DNA from: JAUWTJ01 sp965603015
GTDB taxonomy: Bacteria > Pseudomonadota > Alphaproteobacteria > M2410
DNA length: 64,000 nt
NCBI GenBank assembly: GCA_965603015.1
Contig: CBFDBJ010000005.1
Location: 23,477 to 87,476, forward strand
Direction: 5' to 3'
Of this stretch, positions 24,930 through 33,807 are shown one piece after another; positions within the stretch are counted from its first letter, which is position 1; every line of letters starts with the position of its first letter. Made by a program: the position numbers and the translations under genes. A model generated the notes under the pieces. The model was not told the DNA's origin, made no database searches, and saw only the letters and a list, made by a program, of their open reading frames with translations.

Positions 24930-25898
24930 ATGGAAGACGAAAATTCAGAAATTCGAGAGGGCGACAGGATCGCCAAGGTGCTGGCCAGGAGCGGCGTATG
25001 TTCGCGGCGCGAGGCAGAACGCTGGATTGAAGCGGGCCGCGTGACGCTGAATGGCGATATTCTGACCTCCCCGGCGATTAATGTGAGCCCGAAGGACATC
25101 GTCCTTGTGGACGGCAACCGGCTGGCCAAACCGGAACCGATCCGGGCGTGGCGCTACAACAAGCCCCGAGGGCTGGTGACGACCCACAGTGATCCTGAGG
25201 GACGACCCACGGTGTTTGCCGCCCTGCCCGGGGATCTGCCGCGGGTGGTCTCGGTCGGGCGGCTCGATATCAATTCGGAGGGGCTCCTCCTCCTCACCAA
25301 TGACGGCCAGCTGTCGCGACTTCTGGAACTTCCCGCGACCGGGTGGGTGCGGCGCTATCGGGTTCGCGTCTTTGGCAAGGTCACGGTGGAGGATCTTGCA
25401 CGGTTAACGCGGGGCGTTACGATCGATGGTGTCAAGTACGAGGCGTCCGAGGCGACCATCCAGACCCAGGTCAAAGACAATTCCTGGATCCTTGTCGGCC
25501 TAAAAGAGGGCAAGAACCGGGAAGTCAAACGCATGATGGAGAGCATTGGCTGCAAGGTGAACCGGCTGATCCGGATTTCCTATGGGCCGTTCCAGCTCGG
25601 CAATCTTGAAAGCGGCGAAGTTGAAGAGATCAAGACCCGGTCGCTGACCGAACAATTGGGCGCACGGCTCAGCAATGAGCTTGGCTTGAAAGCCCCCGAA
25701 CCGAAGCTGAAGCCGGCAGACAGCAAAAAAGGCGGCAAACCAACCCCCCGCAATCAGGCGCGCAATGAAAAGCAGGCTGGCAAAAAGCAGGTCGGCAAAA
25801 AACCGGCTGGCAAGAAACAGACTGGCCCAAAACAATCCGGCCCAAAACAATCCAGCAAGGGTCCGCAGGCGAGCCCGACCAGGAAAAAGCGTAGCTGA
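24930..25898 (+). CDS. rluB: 23S rRNA pseudouridine synthase, RluB/RsuA family
   Basis: A 322-residue pseudouridine synthase with an N-terminal S4 RNA-binding domain (RIAKVLARSGVCSRREAERW, residues 12-31), catalytic segment VGRLDINSEGLLLLTNDG (near 107-124, aspartate catalytic) and KEGKNREVKRMMESIG near 195. RluB modifies U2605 of 23S rRNA. The last 70 residues are a lysine/glutamine/glycine/proline-rich tail made of short repeats such as GKKQ and GPKQS, probably disordered and RNA-binding. It overlaps rsmD by one base (TGATG). Confidence 0.93.
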   Translation: MEDENSEIREGDRIAKVLARSGVCSRREAERWIEAGRVTLNGDILTSPAINVSPKDIVLVDGNRLAKPEPIRAWRYNKPRGLVTTHSDPEGRPTVFAALPGDLPRVVSVGRLDINSEGLLLLTNDGQLSRLLELPATGWVRRYRVRVFGKVTVEDLARLTRGVTIDGVKYEASEATIQTQVKDNSWILVGLKEGKNREVKRMMESIGCKVNRLIRISYGPFQLGNLESGEVEEIKTRSLTEQLGARLSNELGLKAPEPKLKPADSKKGGKPTPRNQARNEKQAGKKQVGKKPAGKKQTGPKQSGPKQSSKGPQASPTRKKRS

Positions 25899-26452
25899 TG
25901 CGTATTGTTGGCGGGACATATCGCGGGCGCACTTTGGTTGCCCCTGAAGGCCTCGGCGTTCGTCCGACGACGGACCGGGTGCGCGAGGCCCTGTTTAATA
26001 TTCTTGAACACGGGGACACGCCGCTCGAAGGTGCGCGGGTGCTTGATCTCTTTTCAGGCAGTGGGGCGCTTGGCCTTGAAGCCCTGTCGCGGGGTGCTCG
26101 CTCGGTTCTGTTCGTCGAGATGGACGCCGATGCCCGCGGCGCCATACGCCAGAACGTCGAAAGCCTCGGTGCGACCGGGGCAACGCGCATCTTCCGGCGC
26201 GACGCGACGCAGCTCGGTTCAATGCCCGGCGACAAGGGTGGCCCGTTTGATCTGGTGTTCCTTGATCCGCCCTACGGCAAGGGTCTGGGCGTGACGGCTC
26301 TGGCGTCAGCACAAGACGGCGGCTGGCTGACGGGCGATGCCCGGATCGTATTTGAATGCGGCGCGGATGAAACGCCGGATGTCAGCGGCTTTCAGCTTGA
26401 TGACATGCGACGCTACGGGGATACCAAGGTGTTGTTCTTGCGTCTCACATAA
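25898..26452 (+). CDS. rsmD: 16S rRNA (guanine966-N2)-methyltransferase RsmD
   Basis: RsmD methylates G966 of 16S rRNA. The 184-residue protein begins MRIVGGTYRGRTL, followed by RPTTDRVREALFNIL (residues 24-38), SAM motif VLDLFSGSGALGLEALSRGA (near 48-67) and the catalytic LDPPYGKG (near 124-131). Length and motifs are standard. It is translationally coupled to rluB, so two rRNA-modification genes form one operon. The cruciform repeat at 26463 begins 11 bp after the stop. Confidence 0.96.
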   Translation: MRIVGGTYRGRTLVAPEGLGVRPTTDRVREALFNILEHGDTPLEGARVLDLFSGSGALGLEALSRGARSVLFVEMDADARGAIRQNVESLGATGATRIFRRDATQLGSMPGDKGGPFDLVFLDPPYGKGLGVTALASAQDGGWLTGDARIVFECGADETPDVSGFQLDDMRRYGDTKVLFLRLT

Positions 26453-26462
26453 CTTCAATTGC

Positions 26463-26580
26463 TGTCATCCCGGATGCTGTGCAACATGAAATGTTGCTCT
26501 GCTGGTCCGGGACCCAAATGTCAGAATTAGGCCCCGGACCAGCATTGCATCACTTTGTGCTGCAAAGCATCCGGGGTGAC
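26463..26580. repeat. Cruciform-forming intergenic palindrome, copy A
   Basis: The left arm starts GTCATCCCGGATGC and ends GCTGGTCCGGGACC; the right arm is its approximate complement (GGCCCCGGACCAGC to GCATCCGGGGTGAC). Each arm carries its own small hairpin: GCAACAT-GAA-ATGTTGC on the left and GCATCAC-TTT-GTGCTGC on the right, so the strand can fold into a cross. It lies between converging rsmD and mutL. A second copy is at 59149-59265. Confidence 0.88.
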
Positions 26581-26603
26581 ACTGCTAGTTTAGAGTGCGA
26601 TGA

Positions 26604-28466
26604 CTACCTTCTACCGAACAATCTCTCGATATCCGATAGCTTCAGTTCCACATAGGTCGGGCGGCCGTGGTTGCACTGACCTGAATGCGGGGTTACTTCC
26701 ATTTCACGCAGGAGGGCGTTCATTTCATCGCCGGTGAGGCGGCGGCCGGCCCGGACAGAGCCGTGGCAGGCCATGGTGGAGCAAACCTCTTCCAGTTTTT
26801 CTTTCAGGGAATGGGCCTCGCCAAACTCTGCAATGTCATCAGCAAGATCGCGCACCAGTCCCTTGATGTCGCTGTCACCAAGCAGTGACGGGACCTCGCG
26901 AACAACGACCGCGCCTTCGCCAAACGCTTCAACGAGCAGACCCAGCTCTTCAAACTCCCCGGCTCGGGTGAGCAGCCTTTGGGCCAGAGCGTCATCAAGC
27001 TCGATCACTTCAGGGATGAGAAGCACCTGACGTTTGACCCCGCCCTCGGTGAGCGCACGTTTCACGGCTTCGTACACGAGGCGCTCATGGGCGGCGTGCT
27101 GATCGACAATGACAATGCCGTCCTCGGTCTGGGAGACAATATAGGTCTCATGGAGCTGACCACGCGCCGCGCCGAGCGGAAACCGCGACAAGGCCATATC
27201 AACGGCAGATATCGAGGGGCTGCCGGTTCGCCCGCTCAAATCTTCAAGCCCCGACATGATGCCCTGAACGGGGCCGCGGCCCTCGGTTCCGGCGGCATAA
27301 AGCAGCTGCTCATCTTCAGAAAACCCGCCCGGGCGGCGCAACACTCCAGGCGATCTGCCATAATCCTGCTGATAAGGAGTATGACTGTCGCCGCTCTGGA
27401 TCGCCCCGAGGGCGGCATCTGCCACCGTGCTCGAGGCGCGGTGACCCGATGCGGCCAGCCCGTGTTTAAGTGCGCTGACAATGAGGCCGCGTATCAGACC
27501 GGCGTCACGGAAGCGCACTTCAGCTTTGGCGGGATGAACATTGACGTCAACCTGGGACGGGTCGAGATCAACGAACAGCGCCAGAACCGGATGGCGATCA
27601 CGGGCGAGGAAATCCATATAGGCGCCGCGCACCGCACCGACCAGCAGCTTGTCGCGAACAGGCCTGCCGTTGACAAACAAAAACTGCATCTGGGCGTTAC
27701 CACGATTGAATGTGGGAAGCCCGGCAAAACCGGAGAGCTTAATCTCTTCGCGGGTCGCATCGACCTTGAAAGCATTTTCGCCGAACTCGCGACCCATGAT
27801 GGCCGCAAGACGGCGCAGACGCGTGTCAAAGAAATCACCCGCCTCGGCTTCGAGGTTCAAGATCTGCCTTGTGCCCGAGCGGAGCGAAAACCCGACCTCC
27901 GGATGGGCCATGGCGAGGCGGCGCACGACGTCAACAACGGCCGTCGTCTCGGCGCGATCGCTTTTCAGAAATTTGAGCCGGGCCGGGGTCGCATAGAACA
28001 GATCGCGGATTTCAATGCGTGTGCCTTTTGAAGCGGCGACCGGTTCGAGCCTTGATTTCTCACCGCCGAGAACGGAAAGCCCCCAGGGGTCCTCACCGGG
28101 CTTGCGACTGGCGATGGTCATGCGGGACACCGAGCCTATGGACGGCAGCGCCTCACCGCGAAACCCGAAATTGGCGATATCGAAAAGATCATCCTCGCCG
28201 TCTTGCTTGACCTTGAGCTTTGAGGTCGCGTGACGTTCGACGGCGAGCGACAAATCCTCGCCAGACATGCCGCAGCCGTTGTCAGTGACGGTGATCAGCG
28301 TCTTGCCACCGTCCTGAATAAAGACCTCGATTTGCGTTGCGCCCGCATCGACGGCATTTTCAGCCAGTTCCTTGACGACGCTGGCCGGCCGTTCGACCAC
28401 TTCACCAGCGGCGATGCGGTTGACAGTACCCTCGGACAGGCGGCGTATGACGGGAACCGTGCTCAA
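26604..28466 (-). CDS. mutL: DNA mismatch repair protein MutL
   Basis: MutL couples mismatch recognition by MutS to strand incision. The 620-residue protein has the GHKL ATPase domain with NRIAAGEVVERPASVVKELA (residues 14-33), DNGCGM, GFRGEALPSI and ATSKLK. The C-terminal domain has the endonuclease motif DQHAAHERLVYE and QCNHGRPT, so it is probably a nicking MutL, as expected without MutH. Start: TTG at 28466 (MSTVPVIRRL), 4 bp after the pgi stop, with GAAGGG upstream; a longer form beginning inside pgi would add non-homologous residues. Confidence 0.94.
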   Translation of the reverse strand: MSTVPVIRRLSEGTVNRIAAGEVVERPASVVKELAENAVDAGATQIEVFIQDGGKTLITVTDNGCGMSGEDLSLAVERHATSKLKVKQDGEDDLFDIANFGFRGEALPSIGSVSRMTIASRKPGEDPWGLSVLGGEKSRLEPVAASKGTRIEIRDLFYATPARLKFLKSDRAETTAVVDVVRRLAMAHPEVGFSLRSGTRQILNLEAEAGDFFDTRLRRLAAIMGREFGENAFKVDATREEIKLSGFAGLPTFNRGNAQMQFLFVNGRPVRDKLLVGAVRGAYMDFLARDRHPVLALFVDLDPSQVDVNVHPAKAEVRFRDAGLIRGLIVSALKHGLAASGHRASSTVADAALGAIQSGDSHTPYQQDYGRSPGVLRRPGGFSEDEQLLYAAGTEGRGPVQGIMSGLEDLSGRTGSPSISAVDMALSRFPLGAARGQLHETYIVSQTEDGIVIVDQHAAHERLVYEAVKRALTEGGVKRQVLLIPEVIELDDALAQRLLTRAGEFEELGLLVEAFGEGAVVVREVPSLLGDSDIKGLVRDLADDIAEFGEAHSLKEKLEEVCSTMACHGSVRAGRRLTGDEMNALLREMEVTPHSGQCNHGRPTYVELKLSDIERLFGRR

Positions 28467-28470
28467 GACA

Positions 28471-29778
28471 TTACCCTTCACCCAGGTATTGACGGGCCAG
28501 CACCTTGCCTTCTTCGACGGCGGGCTGGTCGAAGGGTTCAACGCCCATCAGGTGCCCTGCGATAATTGTCTCCAGCATGAAATGCATGAGAAGCGCGCCG
28601 AGGCTTGCCTCGTTCACTTCATCAAGTTTCATGATTCGGGTTGGTCGTTGATTGCGCACCAGTGTTTCGGCGGTCGCGCGTTGCTGGGCATCGACCAGGT
28701 CACCGACAGTTTTGCCGGACAGATAGGAGAGGCGTTCATCGTCGGCATGAGCCCCCGGAGACATCACCGGCCCCTTGCCGGCGCAGGCGGTCATGACGAT
28801 GGTGTGGAACTTGTCGTTGGGGCCGCCAAGGTAAAGCTGTAGCTGGCTGTGCTGATCAACGGGGCCAAGAGCGCCAAAGGGAACCGTGCCCTGGCCGTCC
28901 TTACCCAGACTTTCAGCCCAGAGCTGCGCATACCACGCACTGAAGAGTTTCAGCTTGTCGGAATAGGCCATCAGTACATTGGTGCCGGTGCCACGGTGGC
29001 GATTGAGCCCGACGGCGACGGCAGCCCCTAGAGCGGGCGCAACGTCGCGGGCAGCGGCACCTTCAAGGATCGGCTGCAAGACCCTTGCCGCGCCCTCTCT
29101 CACCTTCACAGGATCAAGGCCGAACAACATGGCTGGCAGCATTCCGACATTCGACAGCACCGAAAACCGCCCGCCAACCATCGGATCGTGATCAAGCACC
29201 GGGAAGCCCTCAGCTTCTGCAATGCGGCGCAGTGGATTATCACCGGGGATCGTGATGACGGCAAAATGGCGTCTCAAGTCTTTGCCAACCCCGGCTGCCT
29301 TCAGGCGATCGATGGCGCTGAGGGCCTGCATCATGGTCTCGGCCGTCGAGCCGGATTTGGAAACAAGCAGGAAACGGGTCCGCCTGAGATCAAGGGTGTC
29401 AAGCGCGGCAGAGAACGTGAGCGGGTCCAGATTGTCGAAGAAATGAATGCGCGGGCTGTTTGCAGCCCGCTCGTTTGCCGGTATGGCGTAGCCGCCAAGC
29501 TGGCCAAGCGTCTGCGCGCCAAGGCTCGACCCGCCAACACCACAGATAACCAGGTCCGAAGCGTCTTCTCCGAGATGGTCGCACAGGTCCCGCATGGGCT
29601 CGAGGTCACCGCGTTCCTCGGGTAATCGCAGGAGCGGCAGCGTGCGGGTCTTGTACATTTCGCGCAGATTGTCCAAAGCCGCCCCGGACGCCCCAAGCAA
29701 CGCCGTCAGCTCATCGGCCTTGAGGCCAAAGCCGGTCTCGTCTTCAAGGCATCCGGAAATGTCCTGAGTGTAAGGCAT
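28471..29778 (-). CDS. pgi: Glucose-6-phosphate isomerase
   Basis: Pgi interconverts glucose-6-phosphate and fructose-6-phosphate. At 435 residues it belongs to the shorter bacterial form. Visible sugar-phosphate-isomerase features are VICGVGGSSLGAQTLGQLGG (near 77-96), LLVSKSGSTAET (near 136-147), the GGRFSVLSNVGMLPA segment (near 200) and GPVDQHSQLQLYLGGPNDKF-type residues (near 303-322). It lies directly before mutL on the same strand, with only 4 bp to the mutL start, so the two are coupled, an alphaproteobacterial arrangement. Confidence 0.94.
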   Translation of the reverse strand: MPYTQDISGCLEDETGFGLKADELTALLGASGAALDNLREMYKTRTLPLLRLPEERGDLEPMRDLCDHLGEDASDLVICGVGGSSLGAQTLGQLGGYAIPANERAANSPRIHFFDNLDPLTFSAALDTLDLRRTRFLLVSKSGSTAETMMQALSAIDRLKAAGVGKDLRRHFAVITIPGDNPLRRIAEAEGFPVLDHDPMVGGRFSVLSNVGMLPAMLFGLDPVKVREGAARVLQPILEGAAARDVAPALGAAVAVGLNRHRGTGTNVLMAYSDKLKLFSAWYAQLWAESLGKDGQGTVPFGALGPVDQHSQLQLYLGGPNDKFHTIVMTACAGKGPVMSPGAHADDERLSYLSGKTVGDLVDAQQRATAETLVRNQRPTRIMKLDEVNEASLGALLMHFMLETIIAGHLMGVEPFDQPAVEEGKVLARQYLGEG

Positions 29779-29879
29779 TGCGCCATCCTTCGAATATCAC
29801 CATGCGAGAATCGTCATGGAACCAGCCTCAAGCCTAGCAAATTCCGGAGTGAGGCCCAAGCGGAGACGAAACCAGGTGC

Positions 29880-31289
29880 CTATTCCAGCCCCTCCGGCTG
29901 TCCGACGACCACAAAAGTGAGTTCCGATGCGGCGGGAAACCGCTTCAGAGCCCGATTGACGTCGTCCATCGTCACCGCGTTTATTTTGTCATTGCGGATA
30001 TTGATGTAGTCAATCGGGAAGCCGCCAAGCTGATAGCCCAGCAGTTGACTTGCGATCTTGGCATTGGAGTCAAACCGCAAGGCAAAAGCTCCCGTCAAGT
30101 AGGTTTTTGCGTCGCTCAGCTCTTCGGCGGTCACACCATCTTCGCGCAACCGGTCAATTTCGGCTTTGGTAAGGGCAATGGCCTCGGCAACCTTGGCGTT
30201 ATCTGAGGCCACGCCGCCTGTGAAGATCCCGGCGCGTTCCAGTGGCTGGAAGTAGGAATAGACGCCGTAGGTGAGACCGCGTTTTTCCCGAATTTCATTC
30301 ATCAGCCGTGATGTAAATCCACCGCCGCCAAGAATATGATTGGCAACAAACGCAGCAAAGAAATCCGGGTCATCCTGCATGAACCCGAGACCGGAGAACT
30401 GAACTGTACTCTGCGGATTATCGAAGGGCTCGATGACCATTTTACCCACTTGGGAAACTGCGACCGGGGCGAGATCCCGGGGTTTTCCAATGGCGGGTAA
30501 ATCACCAAAAATAGTGTCGAGCAGCACGCCGAGTTCCTCCGGCGTTACATCCCCTACAACGGAAACCTTAAGGCGATCTTTGGTCAGACCATCCTCGCGG
30601 AAAGCCTGAAGGCCGGCGACGGAAAGGTTCGCCAGAGTGTCTTCTGTCCCCATGACGCGGCGCGCATAACGCTGCTTACCAAAAATCTCTGTGGCAAGAC
30701 GGTTGGCGGCAACCTGGTTTGGCGACGACGCGGCGCGCTTCTGCATGACTGCAATTTGCGCACGGATCCGCTCGACCGGTTCGTCGTCAAAGCGTGGCTC
30801 GGTCAACGACAGGCGCAGAAGCTCAAAGGCGAGATCCTTCGTCTTGCTGAGAGTGAACAGGCTTCCGGTCAGGGCGTCACGGCCCGCCCTGTAGGAAAGC
30901 GATATGGAATTTTCATCAAGCGCGGACTGAAACGCCTGACTGTCGTAGTCTCCAGCCCCTTCATCCAGCAGGGCAGCCAGCATGTTGGCCAGCCCTTCCT
31001 GACCGGCTGGATCAAGCCAGGCCCCGCCCTGAAAACCAAAATTGATGGCGACCAGAGGAATGGAATGCTCTTCCACAAGCCAGACCTCGATCCCGCCGCG
31101 GCTGACAATCTTTTTAACATCGACTGTGCCGGTGAGGGATTGTGCTTCGCCCCGGGCCGAAGGATCAATAGTCCCGGCATCCGCCGGGGTTTTTGATTCT
31201 GAACCGGATTCTTCGCAGGCGACCAGAATGAGCACAGGAATGACAATGCAGGTCAGTGACTTGAAAAGAGCTTTCAAGAATATGGTCAT
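29880..31289 (-). CDS. M16 family protein lacking the zinc motif, lipoprotein
   Basis: A 469-residue M16 (pitrilysin/MPP-like) protein. A lipobox ILVAC places the lipidated cysteine at residue 25, so it is membrane anchored. At the place of the HxxEH zinc motif it reads LANMLAALLDEG, with no histidines, so it is catalytically inactive. The C-terminal half keeps IREKRGLTYGVYSYF (near 330), the R/Y substrate-binding segment. It begins 4 bp after the stop of the active M16 gene, and the two probably form a two-subunit protease, like paired M16 proteins elsewhere. Confidence 0.88.
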   Translation of the reverse strand: MTIFLKALFKSLTCIVIPVLILVACEESGSESKTPADAGTIDPSARGEAQSLTGTVDVKKIVSRGGIEVWLVEEHSIPLVAINFGFQGGAWLDPAGQEGLANMLAALLDEGAGDYDSQAFQSALDENSISLSYRAGRDALTGSLFTLSKTKDLAFELLRLSLTEPRFDDEPVERIRAQIAVMQKRAASSPNQVAANRLATEIFGKQRYARRVMGTEDTLANLSVAGLQAFREDGLTKDRLKVSVVGDVTPEELGVLLDTIFGDLPAIGKPRDLAPVAVSQVGKMVIEPFDNPQSTVQFSGLGFMQDDPDFFAAFVANHILGGGGFTSRLMNEIREKRGLTYGVYSYFQPLERAGIFTGGVASDNAKVAEAIALTKAEIDRLREDGVTAEELSDAKTYLTGAFALRFDSNAKIASQLLGYQLGGFPIDYINIRNDKINAVTMDDVNRALKRFPAASELTFVVVGQPEGLE

Positions 31290-31293
31290 GAGC

Positions 31294-32652
31294 CTACTCC
31301 CCTTCTTCCGGAAGCAATCGTCCCGTGACAGATCGATTTGGCTTCAGATATTTTCTCGCAACAGCGTTGACGCTCTCAACGGTAACACCGCGCATATTTT
31401 CCGGCCATTGCAATACCCGCTCAATGGTTCCACCTGTCGCCAAAGTCTGGCCGAAGATGTAGTTGAGGGTCATCGGGCTATCGAGCGCGAAGATCGCATC
31501 ATTGAGGAGCGCGGTCACGGCGCCCTCGACTTCTTCCTTCGTCACGCCATTTGCAATCAGTTTCGCAATCTCGTCATCCATCAAAGCCTCGATATTATCA
31601 AGACTCTCGCCGGGGCGGGGCACGGCCGAAAAAGAGAAATCCATGTCGTTGACCGCCGTCGAATAGTAGCCCGTGCTGGCGACTGCGGCCTTGCCTTCCT
31701 CGATAATCAGACGTTTGTAGAGGCGGCTGCGCGGGCCTTCACCCATGATGGATGACAGAACCTCAAGCGCCTCTGATTCTCCTGGTGCTCCGGTGTTTTC
31801 GGTCGGCGCGAGATACCAGCGCTCCCACGACGGCTGGCGAACGCGGGCATCACGCATTGTGATCTGGCGCGCCGCATGTTGTTCGGGTTCAACCGCGCGG
31901 ACCCTTTCGGGCAAATCCTGCGGTTTGAGCTTGCCATAGTATTTTTCCGCCAGCGGGCGGATTTCATCCACTGTGACGTCGCCCGAGACGATGAGGAATG
32001 CATTGTTGGGGGCGTAATAGCGCGTATAGAAAGCCAGCGCATCCTGTTGTGTCAGCGCGCCAATTTCATGGGCCCAGCCAATGACCGGCACGCCATAGCG
32101 GTGGTTCTGATAGAGCGCGGCACCCATCTGCTCGCGGAAAAGACTGGATGGATTATTGTCGACCCGGAGCGAGCGTTCTTCGAGGATGACATCGCGCTCC
32201 GGCAAGAATACTTCCTCGGTCAATACCAGGCCGGTCATGCGATCTGCTTCCAGTTCCATGACCAACGGCAGGCGGTCAACGGCCACGCGGGCGAAATAGG
32301 CAGTAAAATCCCATGAGGTGAAGGCGTTATCCTGACCGCCGTTGCGGGCGATGATTTTACTGTAGGCCGCATCCGGTACGGCTTTTGTGCCCTTGAAGAG
32401 CAAATGTTCAAAGAAATGAGCGAGGCCGGATTTGCCGGCGACCTCATCGGCGGCCCCGACACGGTACCACAACATATGCGTTGCGACCGGGACCCGGTGA
32501 TCTGAAATCACCAGGACCTGAAGACCATTATCGAGGGTGAAGGTTTCGGGCCTGATGCTTCGGGCGAAATCAAACTCGTCAGCAATGGCGCCGGGGGCCT
32601 GTCCACAGACAAGAATGGCCGCAGACAAGGCAGCGATGGCAAATTTCAACAT
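31294..32652 (-). CDS. M16 family zinc peptidase
   Basis: An exported metallopeptidase of 452 residues with signal peptide MLKFAIAALSAAILVCG-type residues cut near AIA (residue 24). The inverted zinc motif is HFFEH (79-83), and the downstream glutamate of the family is in ELEADRM near residue 155. The start at 32652 is preferred over an upstream Met because it gives a clean signal peptide and has AGAGAGGG upstream. It forms a tight pair with the inactive M16 lipoprotein downstream, and follows bamF and lspA, an arrangement seen in many alphaproteobacteria. Substrates are unknown. Confidence 0.9.
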   Translation of the reverse strand: MLKFAIAALSAAILVCGQAPGAIADEFDFARSIRPETFTLDNGLQVLVISDHRVPVATHMLWYRVGAADEVAGKSGLAHFFEHLLFKGTKAVPDAAYSKIIARNGGQDNAFTSWDFTAYFARVAVDRLPLVMELEADRMTGLVLTEEVFLPERDVILEERSLRVDNNPSSLFREQMGAALYQNHRYGVPVIGWAHEIGALTQQDALAFYTRYYAPNNAFLIVSGDVTVDEIRPLAEKYYGKLKPQDLPERVRAVEPEQHAARQITMRDARVRQPSWERWYLAPTENTGAPGESEALEVLSSIMGEGPRSRLYKRLIIEEGKAAVASTGYYSTAVNDMDFSFSAVPRPGESLDNIEALMDDEIAKLIANGVTKEEVEGAVTALLNDAIFALDSPMTLNYIFGQTLATGGTIERVLQWPENMRGVTVESVNAVARKYLKPNRSVTGRLLPEEGE

Positions 32653-32720
32653 ATGCCCTCTCTTAACAATGGTTTCCATGATTTACCGGTCACAGCCCCC
32701 ACCGCGACAGGGTCTGCACT

Positions 32721-33266
32721 CTAGTCCGTTGTCGGACCGTCATCAGTGGCCGGTTGCCCGGGATCCTCGTTGTTGACTGGAGGCGTTGCTTCTCCGAGCG
32801 TTGCCGGATCAACTGTTTCACCCTGCCAGAAGAGAATCTTGTTGGCAAAACCGGTGTTGGTGCGCTGGATCGTATAGAACTCGGAATCGACCAGATCACG
32901 GATAGAGTCATCGGCGTCCTGGGCCCCGGCACCTTCGAGGAGCATACGCTCACCATCGGTTTGCACTGCGGCAGCTGGGCCACTCCCGCCAAAGACGGCA
33001 TTGGCGGCCTCTTGCGCGGCGTCACGTTCTTGCGGGCGTCTTGCGCCTGGCCGTGGCGGACGCAGCGAGAAATCCGGGGGGATCACAAGGGGTGCCTTGG
33101 TCACAACCGCAAATTCGTCTGGCGAATTCTTGCCGCTGCCCACGGCTTTTGAAAGGCTGGAACAGCTGGCTGTGCCGAACGCCAGGGCCACAACAACCGC
33201 CGCGAGCGGCGCAGCGTGGATCTTCCTCTTGAGGCTGGAGCGCTCCGACTTTTCGACTAGAAACAT
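32721..33266 (-). CDS. bamF: BamF-type outer-membrane assembly lipoprotein (DUF3035)
   Basis: A 181-residue lipoprotein (lipobox FGTASC, cysteine at 35) of the DUF3035 family. The hallmark is VVTKAPLVIPPDFSLRPPRP near residues 54-73. In Caulobacter the family member BamF belongs to the beta-barrel assembly machine of the outer membrane, and the same role is inferred here. The first 16 residues before the hydrophobic segment are unusually long and charged for a lipoprotein signal. It follows lspA, which would process it, by 37 bp. Confidence 0.87.
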   Translation of the reverse strand: MFLVEKSERSSLKRKIHAAPLAAVVVALAFGTASCSSLSKAVGSGKNSPDEFAVVTKAPLVIPPDFSLRPPRPGARRPQERDAAQEAANAVFGGSGPAAAVQTDGERMLLEGAGAQDADDSIRDLVDSEFYTIQRTNTGFANKILFWQGETVDPATLGEATPPVNNEDPGQPATDDGPTTD

Positions 33267-33303
33267 TTACTACCCTTTGTCTTTTTCGCCCAAATTTGGC
33301 GAC

Positions 33304-33807
33304 TCACTCGGATTGAGTGTCTTTTTCAGGATCTTCTTTAGCAAAGAACGCATCGAAGACCAAGAGAGCAACGCCTGTTGAAATAGCAGAATCGGCCACA
33401 TTGAAGACCCATTTGAAGGCGAGACCCGAAAAATCGAGAAAATCCACTACCGCACCGTAGATTACGCGGTCCAGCGCATTGCCCAGGGCACCGCCAATGA
33501 TCATACCGAGAAAGACAGCCTGGAGGCGCCTTTCAGCTTCCAGCAGCCATTTAACGAGAAAACCCGCGACCAAAAGCGAGAAAATGACAAGAACGGTGCG
33601 CCCTGCCACGGTGCCGGCCTGGAACATGCCGAAGCTGACGCCTTCATTCCAGACCATGGAGAGATCGAAAAACGGCAATATCTCGATGGAACGTCGGGCA
33701 GGCAGATCGACAATATTGAGGATCCACCATTTCGACAGCTGGTCGAGAACAAAGACGACCAGGGCGACCAGCGCCCCCCATTGCGGTAATGTCAGGTCAC
33801 GCTTCAC
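33304..33807 (-). CDS. lspA: Lipoprotein signal peptidase LspA
   Basis: LspA cleaves signal peptides of prolipoproteins in the inner membrane. The 167-residue protein has four membrane helices. The catalytic aspartates are D113 in GNALDR and D139 in FNVADS; VVDFLDF lies between. The start at 33807 overlaps nothing but abuts the ileS stop at 33808, so it is coupled to ileS, a widespread arrangement. Several likely clients (bamF, inactive M16) follow in the same direction. Confidence 0.96.
   Translation of the reverse strand: MKRDLTLPQWGALVALVVFVLDQLSKWWILNIVDLPARRSIEILPFFDLSMVWNEGVSFGMFQAGTVAGRTVLVIFSLLVAGFLVKWLLEAERRLQAVFLGMIIGGALGNALDRVIYGAVVDFLDFSGLAFKWVFNVADSAISTGVALLVFDAFFAKEDPEKDTQSE

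Noticed and set aside
26979..28031. 350-codon open frame on the plus strand
   Set aside because: Runs opposite to mutL, which is unambiguous; no homology pattern.
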